Virus record (IMG/VR): IMGVR_UViG_3300025806_002533
Location: 1 to 28,509 of that record
Origin: a virus
Reading direction: 5' to 3' (one strand)
DNA: 28,509 bases
A program made the position numbers and the translations under genes. The stretch's first letter is position 1, and the number at the start of each line of letters is the position of its first letter. This document shows, in pieces, positions 12,847-21,865 of the stretch. A model generated the notes under the pieces. The model saw only the letters and a program-made list of their open reading frames with translations. It had not been told where the DNA came from and did not search any database.

Positions 12847-13409
12847 TAAATACTTTAGATAATTTTTTAGATAAAGAAACCTATGATTCGACATATCAAA
12901 AACTATTAGATAATGACTTTATAGAAATATCATTAGGAGATAAGGATTTTCGTGTTCAGAATAGCGATAAGGATTTTAACGACATGATATTGAAAAAAAT
13001 TTCTGTCATTGAAGGTGTTGAAAGAGAATGTCTTTTAGGATTTTTTAGAGTAGCAACAGAAGACTTTGATACTGATTGGAGAATACATGCAGACTCAAAT
13101 GTAGGAGATATTAGTCCGGAAAGAGCACTTGTTCTATATATATCTCCATCCACCAAAAAAGGGCTACATGGAACTGCTTTTTGGAAACATAAGGAAAAGG
13201 GATATCAAATACCTGATGATTTTACTAACGAAGAGTTTGACAAGTTTCTTTTAGAGGAATCTAATAACTTAGATAGCTGGGAACTTCATTCAGTAATTGG
13301 GTATAGACCTAATCGAGCCCTTATGTATCCTTCTGTTTACTTTCATAGTAAATATCCTAATACAGGATGGGAAGGAGGAAGAATGGTGTATGTAATGTTT
13401 TATAAATAA
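12843..13409 (+). CDS. Probable 2-oxoglutarate/Fe(II)-dependent oxygenase
   Basis: Encodes 188 residues. WRIHADSNV supplies the HxD iron ligands (His82, Asp84) and YPSVYFHSKYP the distal ligand (His168). Arg180 in EGGRMVYVMFY, 12 residues later, is in the place that binds 2-oxoglutarate. RALVLYISP (94-102) is the strand that usually follows the HxD. This HxD...H...R layout defines the prolyl-hydroxylase-like dioxygenases, which are common in marine phages. The substrate is unknown. It overlaps the GroES-like gene by four bases, so the two may act together, for example by hydroxylating a virion protein during folding, which is inference. Confidence 0.8.
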   Translation: MINTLDNFLDKETYDSTYQKLLDNDFIEISLGDKDFRVQNSDKDFNDMILKKISVIEGVERECLLGFFRVATEDFDTDWRIHADSNVGDISPERALVLYISPSTKKGLHGTAFWKHKEKGYQIPDDFTNEEFDKFLLEESNNLDSWELHSVIGYRPNRALMYPSVYFHSKYPNTGWEGGRMVYVMFYK

Positions 13410-13427
13410 TTATATAACAATTAAATT

Positions 13428-13715
13428 ATGAAGAACTCAAATGAATTAAGATTGGAGCTTGTAATAGCAGGAAGAAGAGCTGTTGAGGAGCTTATAAAAG
13501 TTGCTCAAGAAAAAATAGTTGGATATGACATTGAAGATGATTTGGCAGCAGATAAATTAAAGAATGCTGCAGCTGCTAAAAAATTAGCTATATTTGATGC
13601 GTTTGAAATACTTTCTAGAATTGATATTGAGGAGGATAATTTAAGAGAAGAGTCTGATAAAAAAGAAACTAAACCTAGTACAAGTGGATTTGCAGAAAAA
13701 AGAGCTAGAGGTTAA
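13428..13715 (+). CDS. terS: Putative terminase small subunit
   Basis: Encodes 95 residues, mainly helical and acidic in the middle (EEDNLREESDKKETK), with an N-terminal helix pair (NELRLELVIAGRRAVEELIK, then KLKNAAAAKKLAIFDAFEIL). It lies directly upstream of, and overlaps by 32 bases, the large terminase gene, which is the usual place of the DNA-recognition small subunit. No clear helix-turn-helix was identified by eye, so the call rests on position, size and helical nature. Confidence 0.6.
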   Translation: MKNSNELRLELVIAGRRAVEELIKVAQEKIVGYDIEDDLAADKLKNAAAAKKLAIFDAFEILSRIDIEEDNLREESDKKETKPSTSGFAEKRARG

Positions 13716-15939
13716 ATTATATACAGTCCTAGAGGACTATATATCTGATTCGGTAATTAAGAGAAAGAATAAAAAATCTTCTTGGAATTACGGATATAAC
13801 CAGGAATATGACATAGTGATAATATCTCGTGACGGAACATTGGGTGATATTATTAGTGTTAGTGGGTTAGTCATAGGTCTTCCTATGAAGCCTTTGCGTG
13901 CTAATATGAGAAGCACTAAACCTGAAAAACAATATTGGGAGAGAGAAGAATTACCAAGAGAATTATTTAAAATAAAGTCTATATTTCAATGGAATGATAT
14001 GCACAGTTCATTCAAAGATAAGTGGGTTGAATATATTGAGACTGAATTTGATAATAGAGAGTTAGGTTATTGGTTTATGAATAAAGGTGAGTCTACCTAC
14101 ATAACAGGTTCTCATTACATGTACCTTCAATGGACAAATATAGATGTTGGTTATCCTGATTACCGAGAAGCAAACAGAATATTTTTCATATTTTGGGAAG
14201 CTTGTAAAGCTGATAAAAGGTCTTTTGGAATGTCGTATCTAAAAATTAGACGTTCTGGATTTTCTTTTATGGGTTCTTCTGAATGTGTAAATACAGGAAC
14301 ACTAGCTACAGATGCAAGGGTTGGGATATTATCAAAGACAGGTTCTGATGCAAAGAAGATGTTTACGGATAAGGTAGTTCCTATATCCAATAGACTTCCT
14401 TTCTTTTTTAAACCTATCCAGGATGGAATGGATAAACCAAAAACTGAATTAGCATTTAGAGTTCCTGCGTCTAAGATTACTAAAAAGAATATGGCTACTA
14501 TAGCTGAAGAAAGTTTTGAAGGACTTGATACTACTATTGACTGGAAGAATACAGACGATAACAGTTATGATGGAGAGAAGTTACTTTTATTAGTTCATGA
14601 TGAATCAGGAAAGTGGATTAAGCCAAACAATATTTTAAACAACTGGCGTGTAACTAAAACCTGTCTTAGATTAGGTAGTAAAGTTATAGGGAAGTGTATG
14701 ATGGGTTCAACATCCAATGCATTAAGTAAAGGTGGAGATAATTTTAAAAAGTTATACGAGGATTCGTCAGTTACTTCCAGAAATAAAAACGGACAGACAA
14801 AAAGTGGCATGTATTCTCTTTTTATTCCTATGGAGTGGAATATGGAAGGGTTCATTGATATACATGGAATGCCTGTATTTAGAAATCCTAAAAAACCATT
14901 GTTGGGGGCTGATGGTGAGATGATAGAGATTGGAGCTATTGATTATTGGGACGCAGAGGTGGATTCACTAAAGGGTGACCCGGATGCTTTGAATGAATTT
15001 TATAGACAGTTTCCAAGAACGGAATCTCACGCATTTAGAGATGAAAGTAAGCAGTCATTATTTAATCTTACTAAGATATATCAGCAGGTAGATTATAACG
15101 AATCTTTAATTACTGATAGGCACGTTACTAGAGGGTCTTTCCATTGGAAGAATGGAATTCAAGATACAGAGGTTATATTTAGCCCTGATAAAAGAGGAAG
15201 GTTTTATGTTGGTTGGACTCCTAATAAGCATTTACAAAACAACATGATAACCAAGAATGGAATAAAATATCCAGGAAACGAACATATTGGAGCTTTTGGT
15301 TGTGATAGTTACGATATATCAGGTACTGTTGGTGGCGGTGGATCTAACGGTTCTCTTCACGGACTTACTATGTTTAGTATGGATGAAGCTCCTAGTAATG
15401 AATTTTTCTTAGAGTACATAGCTAGACCTCAGACAGCAGAGATATTCTTTGAAGATGTCCTTATGGCTTGTGTGTTTTATGGTATGCCGATACTTGCAGA
15501 GAATAATAAGCCGAGGCTTTTATATCATTTTAAGAATAGAGGGTATAGAGGGTTTTCTATGAACAGACCTGATAAGATATATAATAAGCTATCTAAGACA
15601 GAGAAAGAGCTTGGAGGGATACCTAACTCGTCTGAAGATATAAAACAAGCTCACGCAGCCGCTATAGAGTCATATATAGAAAAACACGTTGGATTTGATT
15701 TAGATGGAACTTATAGACCTAGTGATGAAGTTGGCTCTATGTTATTTAATAGAACATTGGAAGATTGGGCAAAGTTTGATATTAATAACAGAACAAAGCA
15801 TGATGCTTCTATTAGCTCTGGATTAGCCGTAATGGCTTGTCAAAAGACATTATATACACCTCAAAAACAAGAGTCAAAAATAAGCATTACCTTTGCAAGG
15901 TATAGTAATGATGGAAATCGTAGCCAAATAATTAGATGA
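13684..15939 (+). CDS. terL: Terminase large subunit (packaging ATPase and nuclease)
   Basis: Encodes 751 residues. The ATPase half has a deviant Walker A, KIRRSGFS (187-194), with the lysine at the start as in lambda gpA (KSARVGYS) rather than GKT/S. The Walker B is LLLLVHDE (300-307) and the coupling motif GSTSN (341-345). The RNase H-like nuclease half offers Asp541 (AFGCDSYD), Glu606 (LAENN) and Asp707 (KHDASI). This matches crAss-like and related terminases in size and layout. The frame opens with GTG at 13684, or TTG at 13690, inside the preceding gene; the first ATG is near codon 68, too late for the domain. It pumps DNA into the capsid through the portal and overlaps the portal gene by ATGA. 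Confidence 0.93.
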   Translation: MDLQKKELEVKLYTVLEDYISDSVIKRKNKKSSWNYGYNQEYDIVIISRDGTLGDIISVSGLVIGLPMKPLRANMRSTKPEKQYWEREELPRELFKIKSIFQWNDMHSSFKDKWVEYIETEFDNRELGYWFMNKGESTYITGSHYMYLQWTNIDVGYPDYREANRIFFIFWEACKADKRSFGMSYLKIRRSGFSFMGSSECVNTGTLATDARVGILSKTGSDAKKMFTDKVVPISNRLPFFFKPIQDGMDKPKTELAFRVPASKITKKNMATIAEESFEGLDTTIDWKNTDDNSYDGEKLLLLVHDESGKWIKPNNILNNWRVTKTCLRLGSKVIGKCMMGSTSNALSKGGDNFKKLYEDSSVTSRNKNGQTKSGMYSLFIPMEWNMEGFIDIHGMPVFRNPKKPLLGADGEMIEIGAIDYWDAEVDSLKGDPDALNEFYRQFPRTESHAFRDESKQSLFNLTKIYQQVDYNESLITDRHVTRGSFHWKNGIQDTEVIFSPDKRGRFYVGWTPNKHLQNNMITKNGIKYPGNEHIGAFGCDSYDISGTVGGGGSNGSLHGLTMFSMDEAPSNEFFLEYIARPQTAEIFFEDVLMACVFYGMPILAENNKPRLLYHFKNRGYRGFSMNRPDKIYNKLSKTEKELGGIPNSSEDIKQAHAAAIESYIEKHVGFDLDGTYRPSDEVGSMLFNRTLEDWAKFDINNRTKHDASISSGLAVMACQKTLYTPQKQESKISITFARYSNDGNRSQIIR

Positions 15940-18371
15940 AAGAAGTAAAGATATCAGTAAATCCTCAAAGTTTCCCGAATCAGTTCGCTTCAGATGAAGA
16001 GAAAAAAACTGTTGAATACGGGCTAATGGTAGGTCAGACTATTCAATATGAATGGTTTAAAAACGACGGGTCAAGTTCAAGGTTTTATAACCAAAAAAAA
16101 GAATTTGCAAGATTAAGATTGTACGCAAGAGGCGAACAGTCAGTATCAAAATATAAGAATGAACTATCAGTTGATGGAGATTTGTCTTATCTAAATCTTG
16201 ATTGGACACCCGTACCTATTCTACCAAAATTTGTAGACATTGTGGTTAACGGAATGTCTGATAGATTATTCAAAGTTAAAGTGTACTCTCAAGACGCAAT
16301 GTCTCAAGAGAAGAGAGGTTCTTTTCAAGACAATATTGAAGGTCAGATGATTGCTAAACCTGTGTTGGAACAAATACAAAAAGATTCAGGAGTTGATCCG
16401 TTTACTATGGATCCAGATGAGCTTCCTAAAACAGATGAAGAACTATCTCTTTATATGCAGCTTAACTATAAGCCTGCAATAGAAATTGCAGAAGAGACGG
16501 CTATCAATACTATATTTGATGAAAATCATTATGATGATACAAGGAAAAGACTTGATTACGATGCTACTGTAATAGGAATATCTGTTGCAAAGCATGAGTT
16601 TCTTTCAGGAGAAGGAGTAAAGATTTCTTATGTTGACCCTGCTAATGTAATTTACAGCTATACTGAAGACCCTCATTTTAAAGATTGTTTTTATTGGGGT
16701 GAAGTTAAAACTGTTCCAATTACTGAGCTATTTAAGATTGACCCTACAATAACGAAAGAAGAGCTGGAGACAATATCTAAATCTAGCCAAAGCTGGTATG
16801 ACCATTATAATGTTTCTCAGTTTCATGATAACGATATATTTCTAAGAGATACAGCTACACTTCTTTATTTTAACTATAAGACTACCAAAAAGATTGTCTA
16901 TAAGAAAAAGATTTCTGATAACGGAAATGTTAAAATGATAGAGAAGGATGATAGCTTCAATCCACCTGAAGAAATGATGGAAGACGCTCAGTTTGAGAAG
17001 GTTTCTAAAACTATTGACGTTTGGTATGAGGGAGTTATGGTTATGGGTACTAACATTATGCTTAAGTGGGAAATGTCTGAGAATATGGTAAGACCAAAGT
17101 CTTCAGCTCAGCACGCTATTCCTAACTATGTGGCTTGTGCTCCAAGAATGTATAAAGGTAGTATTGAGTCTTTAGTTAGAAGGATGATTCCTTTTGCAGA
17201 TTTAATACAAATTACTCATTTAAAAATACAGCAAGTAATTGCTAAGGTTGTTCCTGACGGAGTATTCATCGATGCAGATGGTCTTAACGAGGTAGACCTT
17301 GGTACAGGAGCTGCATACAATCCGGAGGATGCATTAAGGCTATACTTCCAAACAGGTTCTGTTATTGGTAGGTCTTATACTCAAGACGGAGAGTTTAACA
17401 ACGCAAGAGTTCCAATTCAACAACTTACATCTAGCTCAGGAGCTAGTAAATTACAAATGCTTACAGGAAGTTATAATCATTACTTAGATATGATTAGAGC
17501 TGTAACAGGATTGAATGAAGCTAGAGATGGTTCTACTCCAGATTCAAATGCTTTAGTAGGAGTTCAGAAGCTAGCAGCTTTAAATTCAAACACAGCAACA
17601 AGACATATTCTTGAAGGAGGTTTATACTTATATAAATCTTTAGCTCAAGCATTAACTTATAGAGTTGCTGATATTTTAGAATACTCAGACTTCAAGGAAG
17701 ACTTTATAAATAAGATAGGGAAGTATAATGTAAATATATTAGGGGAGATTTCTGATTTGTACATTTATGACTTTGGTATTTTTGTTGAAATTTCTCCTGA
17801 TGAAGAACAAAGACAACAATTAGAACAAAATATTCAGATAGCATTATCTAAAGGAGATATTAATCTTGAGGACGCTATTGATATTAGAGAATTAAGAAAT
17901 CTCAAGTTAGCTAATCAGCTTCTAAAAATGAAGCGTATTAAGAAGCAAGACAGAGAGGAAAAGATGCAGATTCAACAACAGTCTATGGTTGCTGCTCAAC
18001 AACAACAGTCTCAGCAAATTGCTGCTCAATCAGCTATGCAGAAGATACAAGCTGAAACTCAAGGGAAAATACAAGTTAAACAAGCTGAAACTGCTTTTGA
18101 CATTGAAAAGCTTAAAAACGAAGCTTCCTTGAAAGTGGAGCTAATGGATAAAGAGTTCTCTTTACAGATGCAGCTTAAGGGAGTAGAAGTTAATGCTGTA
18201 AAAGATAAAGAGGTTATGAAGGAGGATGCTAAATCCCAAAGAATAAGCCAACAGAGTACACAACAATCAAAATTAATCGAGCAAAGAAAAAATAATTTAC
18301 CACCTGTCAATTTTGAATCTAACGAAGACAGCCTTGATGGCTTCGACTTCGCTGAGTTCAATCCTAGATAG
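15936..18371 (+). CDS. Portal protein, crAss-like
   Basis: Encodes 811 residues. EFARLRLYARGEQSVSKYKN (about 55-74) is a hallmark I recall for crAss-like portals, and GVQKLAALNSNTATRHILEG in the later part fits the stem/crown helices. Portals form the dodecameric ring at one capsid vertex through which DNA passes. The C-terminal 150 residues are unusual: a Gln-rich stretch (about 678-705, QQQSMVAAQQQQSQQIAAQS) followed by a long charged helix (to about 785), presumably a barrel or coiled coil projecting into the capsid. It starts four bases before the terminase stop. Confidence 0.9.
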   Translation: MKEVKISVNPQSFPNQFASDEEKKTVEYGLMVGQTIQYEWFKNDGSSSRFYNQKKEFARLRLYARGEQSVSKYKNELSVDGDLSYLNLDWTPVPILPKFVDIVVNGMSDRLFKVKVYSQDAMSQEKRGSFQDNIEGQMIAKPVLEQIQKDSGVDPFTMDPDELPKTDEELSLYMQLNYKPAIEIAEETAINTIFDENHYDDTRKRLDYDATVIGISVAKHEFLSGEGVKISYVDPANVIYSYTEDPHFKDCFYWGEVKTVPITELFKIDPTITKEELETISKSSQSWYDHYNVSQFHDNDIFLRDTATLLYFNYKTTKKIVYKKKISDNGNVKMIEKDDSFNPPEEMMEDAQFEKVSKTIDVWYEGVMVMGTNIMLKWEMSENMVRPKSSAQHAIPNYVACAPRMYKGSIESLVRRMIPFADLIQITHLKIQQVIAKVVPDGVFIDADGLNEVDLGTGAAYNPEDALRLYFQTGSVIGRSYTQDGEFNNARVPIQQLTSSSGASKLQMLTGSYNHYLDMIRAVTGLNEARDGSTPDSNALVGVQKLAALNSNTATRHILEGGLYLYKSLAQALTYRVADILEYSDFKEDFINKIGKYNVNILGEISDLYIYDFGIFVEISPDEEQRQQLEQNIQIALSKGDINLEDAIDIRELRNLKLANQLLKMKRIKKQDREEKMQIQQQSMVAAQQQQSQQIAAQSAMQKIQAETQGKIQVKQAETAFDIEKLKNEASLKVELMDKEFSLQMQLKGVEVNAVKDKEVMKEDAKSQRISQQSTQQSKLIEQRKNNLPPVNFESNEDSLDGFDFAEFNPR

Positions 18372-18388
18372 TTATAATAAAATTTATG

Positions 18389-18396
18389 TATCTTTG
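18389..18396 (+). promoter_or_regulatory. -7 element before scaffold and capsid genes
   Basis: TATCTTTG at 18389-18396, followed by CAA, is a perfect extended -7 element. The start codon at 18416 lies 19 bases after it and is preceded by the leader motif AAATCAAATAA (18403-18413). There is no TTTG at -33. It probably drives the capsid genes strongly. Confidence 0.65.
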
Positions 18397-18415
18397 CAAA
18401 TAAAATCAAATAACA

Positions 18416-19534
18416 ATGGAAATTAAAGTAAGAGAAGTAAAGCCTATAGAAACAAAGTCAATGCAAGAAGTTGAAAATGAACTATTGGAAAAGCACGAGG
18501 ACCAGTTTGTAGACAGCGAGACTACCGAGGCAAAAGTCGAAGTAGAAACTGAAGTAGAAACTGAAGTAAATAATGAAGTAGCGACTGAAGAAGAGAAATC
18601 TCCTTCTGCTGAATTAAGAGAGGAGGATATTCTTTCATTTATTAAGAATAAATACGGAAGAGAGTTATCTTCATTGGATGAGATTAACGCAGCTAAAGAA
18701 GAAGCTGAAGAACTTCCAGACGATGTAGCTGCTTACTATAAGTATAAAAAAGAAACAGGAAGAGGTCTTGATGACTTTGTTAAATTAAACAGAGACATTG
18801 ATTCTGTTAGTGATGATAAATTACTAAAGGATTATCTTCTGTCTACCGAAGAAGGTTTAGACGAAGACGATATCGATTCATTGATGGAAGACTTTGATTA
18901 TGACGAAGATTATGATGAAGAGTCAGACATCAAGAAAATAAAAATTAAAAAGAAAAAAATTGTTGCTAAAGCTAAGAAATTTTTCAACGAGCAAAAAGAA
19001 AAATATAAAGTTCCTCTTGAGTCAAGCGGATCTTCTAATTCTTTAAGTGAAGATGAAGGGTATCAAGAGTACAAGCAATATGTAGAGTCAGCGAAGACTA
19101 CACAGGAGGAGAATCAGCGTAAGTCTGAGTGGTTTTCACAAAAGACTGATGAGGTGTTTTCTAATGAGTTCAAAGGTTTTGAGTTTAAATTAGATGATAA
19201 TTCAGTTGTTTTTAATCCCGGAGATGCTGCAGAACTAAAAAAAATACAGTCTAATCCAGAGAACTTTATTAAAAAGTTTTTGGATGAAAATGGAATGGTT
19301 AGTAATGCTAGAGGATACCACAAGTCGTTAGCTGTCGCGATGAATCCTGAGAAGTTTGCCCAGTTCTTTTATGATCAAGGCAAGTCGACTGCAAAGGATG
19401 GAATGATGAAGACAATGAAAAACATTAACATGTCTGAACGTACCACCGGAGAAGTCAGTTCAAAAGGAGGAACACAGGTAAGGTCTTTAAGTAACGACTC
19501 GGGTCGTGGATTAAAGATTAGGAGTAAAAAATAA
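18416..19534 (+). CDS. Probable capsid scaffolding protein
   Basis: Encodes 372 residues, highly acidic in the first 180 with clusters such as DEDYDEESDIKK, then basic and helical. Position between portal and major capsid genes and the charged, low-complexity, helical nature are typical of scaffolding proteins, which guide capsid assembly and leave before packaging. The part from about 236 to 325 (KTDEVFSNEFKGFEFKLDDN, AELKKIQSNPENFIKKFLDE) looks like a conserved folded core, and the C-terminus (RSLSNDSGRGLKIRSKK) is basic. An EVET repeat near residue 41 comes from a 12-base tandem repeat in the DNA. Confidence 0.8.
   Translation: MEIKVREVKPIETKSMQEVENELLEKHEDQFVDSETTEAKVEVETEVETEVNNEVATEEEKSPSAELREEDILSFIKNKYGRELSSLDEINAAKEEAEELPDDVAAYYKYKKETGRGLDDFVKLNRDIDSVSDDKLLKDYLLSTEEGLDEDDIDSLMEDFDYDEDYDEESDIKKIKIKKKKIVAKAKKFFNEQKEKYKVPLESSGSSNSLSEDEGYQEYKQYVESAKTTQEENQRKSEWFSQKTDEVFSNEFKGFEFKLDDNSVVFNPGDAAELKKIQSNPENFIKKFLDENGMVSNARGYHKSLAVAMNPEKFAQFFYDQGKSTAKDGMMKTMKNINMSERTTGEVSSKGGTQVRSLSNDSGRGLKIRSKK
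18539..18580 (+). repeat. 12-base tandem repeat in the scaffold gene
   Basis: GAAGTAGAAACT occurs at 18539-18550 and 18551-18562, followed by the diverged copies GAAGTAAATAAT (18563-18574) and GAAGTA (18575-18580). It encodes the acidic EVET repeat. Such in-frame repeats can grow or shrink by replication slippage. Confidence 0.8.
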
Positions 19535-19562
19535 ACATTAACAAAAAACAAAAACAAAAATT

Positions 19563-20984
19563 ATGTCAGTACAAGCGTCACCAGGGTTTAACTTGCAGCC
19601 AAGTGCAGAGCAAGTTGCCCTATCAACAAACTACATTACTAACTTCAATTTCTTGAATCAGTATCTTCCAGATACTTACGAGAAAGAATTCGAAAGATAT
19701 GGTAATAGATCAGTATCTTCATTCTTAAGAATGGTAGGAGCTGAAATGCCTTCTAACTCAGACCTTATCAAATGGGCAGAGCAAGGAAGACTACACACAA
19801 AATATGTAAACTGTACAACTACAGTGATAACGACACAAGATACAGCTGTATTTACAATTAACGATACTTTAGTACCTGGTACTGGAGGTATTGCTGTAAG
19901 AGTTGGACAAACAATCATGTTGTCGCCTAAAACTATCGTAGGTACAGTTGCTACAGTAAACAAAGCAATCGTAACTTCTGTTAATACTGCTACAGGTGTT
20001 ATCGAGGTGGCTTTCTACGAAGCAAGTGGTATGACAAATGATAACGTAGGAAACATTTACGAAATGTTCATCTACGGTTCTGAATTCAAAAAAGGAACTA
20101 CAGGAATGGTAGGTTCTTTAGAAGCAGATGATGAAATCTTCGAAAACTCTCCAATTATCTTAAAAGATAAGTATGCAGTATCAGGTTCTGATATGGCTCA
20201 AATTGGATGGATTGAAGTAACTACTGAAAACGGAGCTTCAGGATACTACTGGTACATGAAGTCTGAGCACGAAACTCGTTTGAGATTCGATGATTACTTA
20301 GAGACAGCAATGATTGAAGCTGTTCCTGCTGCGACTGGTTCAGGGGCTGCTGCAGCTACAGGTAACGTAGGAAACAAAGGTTCTGAAGGTGTATTCTACA
20401 CTGTAGGTAACAGAGGAAACGTGTGGGCAGGAACTAATCCAGCTGCATTATCTGATTGGGATACTATCGTACAAAGATTAGACAAGCAAGGTTCTATTGA
20501 AGAGAATGTATTATTCTTAGATAGAGCATTTGGTTTTGCTATCGATGATATGTTAGCTGGTCAGAACTCTTACGGTACAAATGGTACTTCTTACGGTCTT
20601 TTCGATAATGACAAGGACATGGCTCTTAACTTAGGATTCACAGGATTCAGAAGAGGGTATGATTTCTACAAGTCAGATTGGAAATACTTGAATGACCCAA
20701 CAATGAGAGGTGGATTAACAAATGGTAAAGTCAACGGACTATTAGTTCCTGCAGGTTCTACTACTGTTTATGACCAAATCTTAGGAAAAAATGCTAAGAG
20801 ACCATTCTTACACGTTAGATACAGAGCTTCTGAAACTGAAGACAGACGTTACAAGACATGGATGACAGGTTCAGCAGGTGGTGCTTCAAATAGCGATTTA
20901 GATGCTATGGAAGTAAACTTCTTGTCTGAAAGAGCTGTATGTACACTAGGTGCAAACAACTTCTTCTTGTTCAAACAAGCATAA
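19563..20984 (+). CDS. Major capsid protein, crAss-like (HK97-type)
   Basis: Encodes 473 residues. The N-terminus (QPSAEQVALSTNYITNFNFL) and the C-terminal part (FLHVRYRASETEDRRYKTWM ... DAMEVNFLSERAVCTLGANN) resemble crAss-like major capsid proteins as I recall them. An HK97-like fold is therefore expected, with the region about 80-165 (VITTQDTAVFTINDTLVPGT to EVAFYEASG) looking like an inserted beta domain exposed on the shell. The leader before the ATG is extremely A-rich with repeated ACAAAAA, suiting high expression. An intrinsic terminator follows 16 bases after the stop. Confidence 0.92.
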   Translation: MSVQASPGFNLQPSAEQVALSTNYITNFNFLNQYLPDTYEKEFERYGNRSVSSFLRMVGAEMPSNSDLIKWAEQGRLHTKYVNCTTTVITTQDTAVFTINDTLVPGTGGIAVRVGQTIMLSPKTIVGTVATVNKAIVTSVNTATGVIEVAFYEASGMTNDNVGNIYEMFIYGSEFKKGTTGMVGSLEADDEIFENSPIILKDKYAVSGSDMAQIGWIEVTTENGASGYYWYMKSEHETRLRFDDYLETAMIEAVPAATGSGAAAATGNVGNKGSEGVFYTVGNRGNVWAGTNPAALSDWDTIVQRLDKQGSIEENVLFLDRAFGFAIDDMLAGQNSYGTNGTSYGLFDNDKDMALNLGFTGFRRGYDFYKSDWKYLNDPTMRGGLTNGKVNGLLVPAGSTTVYDQILGKNAKRPFLHVRYRASETEDRRYKTWMTGSAGGASNSDLDAMEVNFLSERAVCTLGANNFFLFKQA

Positions 20985-21000
20985 GTTTAAAACTAAAGGT

Positions 21001-21031
21001 AGGGGTCGCAATTTGCGACCTCTATTTTTTT
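21001..21031 (+). terminator. Intrinsic terminator after the capsid gene
   Basis: AGGGGTCGC (21001-21009) pairs with GCGACCTCT (21015-21023) over 9 bp, including one G-T pair, around the loop AATTT. Seven T follow at 21025-21031. This is the clearest terminator of the window, placed just after the most highly expressed structural gene. Confidence 0.85.
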
Positions 21032-21059
21032 ATTATAAATCAAATAAAAATTATATCAA

Positions 21060-21803
21060 ATGAAAAACAAAAAAACACCAAAGGATAAAGTATACAGATT
21101 ATTGGCTGATGCAGCCCCATTATCATTAATGATTTCTACAAGAGGTTCTTCAAGACAACCATTATTATGGTATGACGAAGAAAAGAATGAGAATAGACCT
21201 TTAAGATATGCTAGAAATCAAAAATCACCATTTGAAGATGAGCAGGATGGAAATGCAATACTAGAGCCTATTATTTTTGAGGATGGTCTTTTGATGGTTC
21301 AAAAAACTAATCCTGTATTACAAGAATTTTTAGAGTATCATCCTGGAAATGGAGTTACTTATGAAGAAGCTGATGAAGAACAAGATGCTTCAGAAGTAGT
21401 TGAAAGACTTAACGTAGAGGTAGATGCACTTGTAGCTGCTAGACAATTAGATTTAGATCAGATTGAGATAGTAAGCAGAGTATTATTTGGGCATAAATCT
21501 TCTACAATCACTACACAAGAACTTAAAAGGGATTTATTAATTTATGCAAAACAAGATCCGGAAGGATTTTTAGATATATTAGATGACTCTTCTTTGAAGT
21601 TAAAATCTCAAGCACAATCTTTCTTTGACGGAGGACTACTTACATTCAGAAAAAACAAGACTGAAGTATGGTATAATACAGCTTCAAATAAAAAGAGAAT
21701 GCTTACAGTTCCATTTGGAGGTGATGCTATTGATAGCGTAACTTCATATTTACAAACTGACGATGGAATAGAATCTTTAAAGATGTTGGAAAGCAATCTT
21801 TAA
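21060..21803 (+). CDS. Conserved phage protein after the capsid gene
   Basis: Encodes 247 residues. The N-terminal segment ENRPLRYARNQKSPFEDEQD-GNAILEPIIFEDG matches, from memory, a protein found next to capsid genes in other Bacteroidota and marine phages, with the same RYARNQKSPFxDEQDGNAI core. The second half (about 100-247) is acidic and helical. It sits alone between two intrinsic terminators and has no clear promoter, so it may depend on readthrough from the capsid gene. Its function is unknown; a head-completion or assembly role is possible. Confidence 0.8.
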   Translation: MKNKKTPKDKVYRLLADAAPLSLMISTRGSSRQPLLWYDEEKNENRPLRYARNQKSPFEDEQDGNAILEPIIFEDGLLMVQKTNPVLQEFLEYHPGNGVTYEEADEEQDASEVVERLNVEVDALVAARQLDLDQIEIVSRVLFGHKSSTITTQELKRDLLIYAKQDPEGFLDILDDSSLKLKSQAQSFFDGGLLTFRKNKTEVWYNTASNKKRMLTVPFGGDAIDSVTSYLQTDDGIESLKMLESNL

Positions 21804-21829
21804 TATTAAATAAAAGTTAAAACTAATTA

Positions 21830-21862
21830 GGGTAGTCTGTAAAAGGACTACTCTTTTTTTTT
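21830..21862 (+). terminator. Intrinsic terminator after the 21060 gene
   Basis: GGGTAGTC (21830-21837) pairs with GACTACTC (21846-21853) over 8 bp, including one G-T pair, around an 8-base loop. Nine T follow at 21854-21862. The next promoter element begins 4 bases later, so the two transcription units are tightly packed. Confidence 0.85.
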
Positions 21863-21865
21863 GCT

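Noticed and set aside
14595-14855. Leftward frame (86 residues) inside the large terminase gene
   Set aside because: It is antisense to conserved ATPase motifs and has no promoter or start signals.
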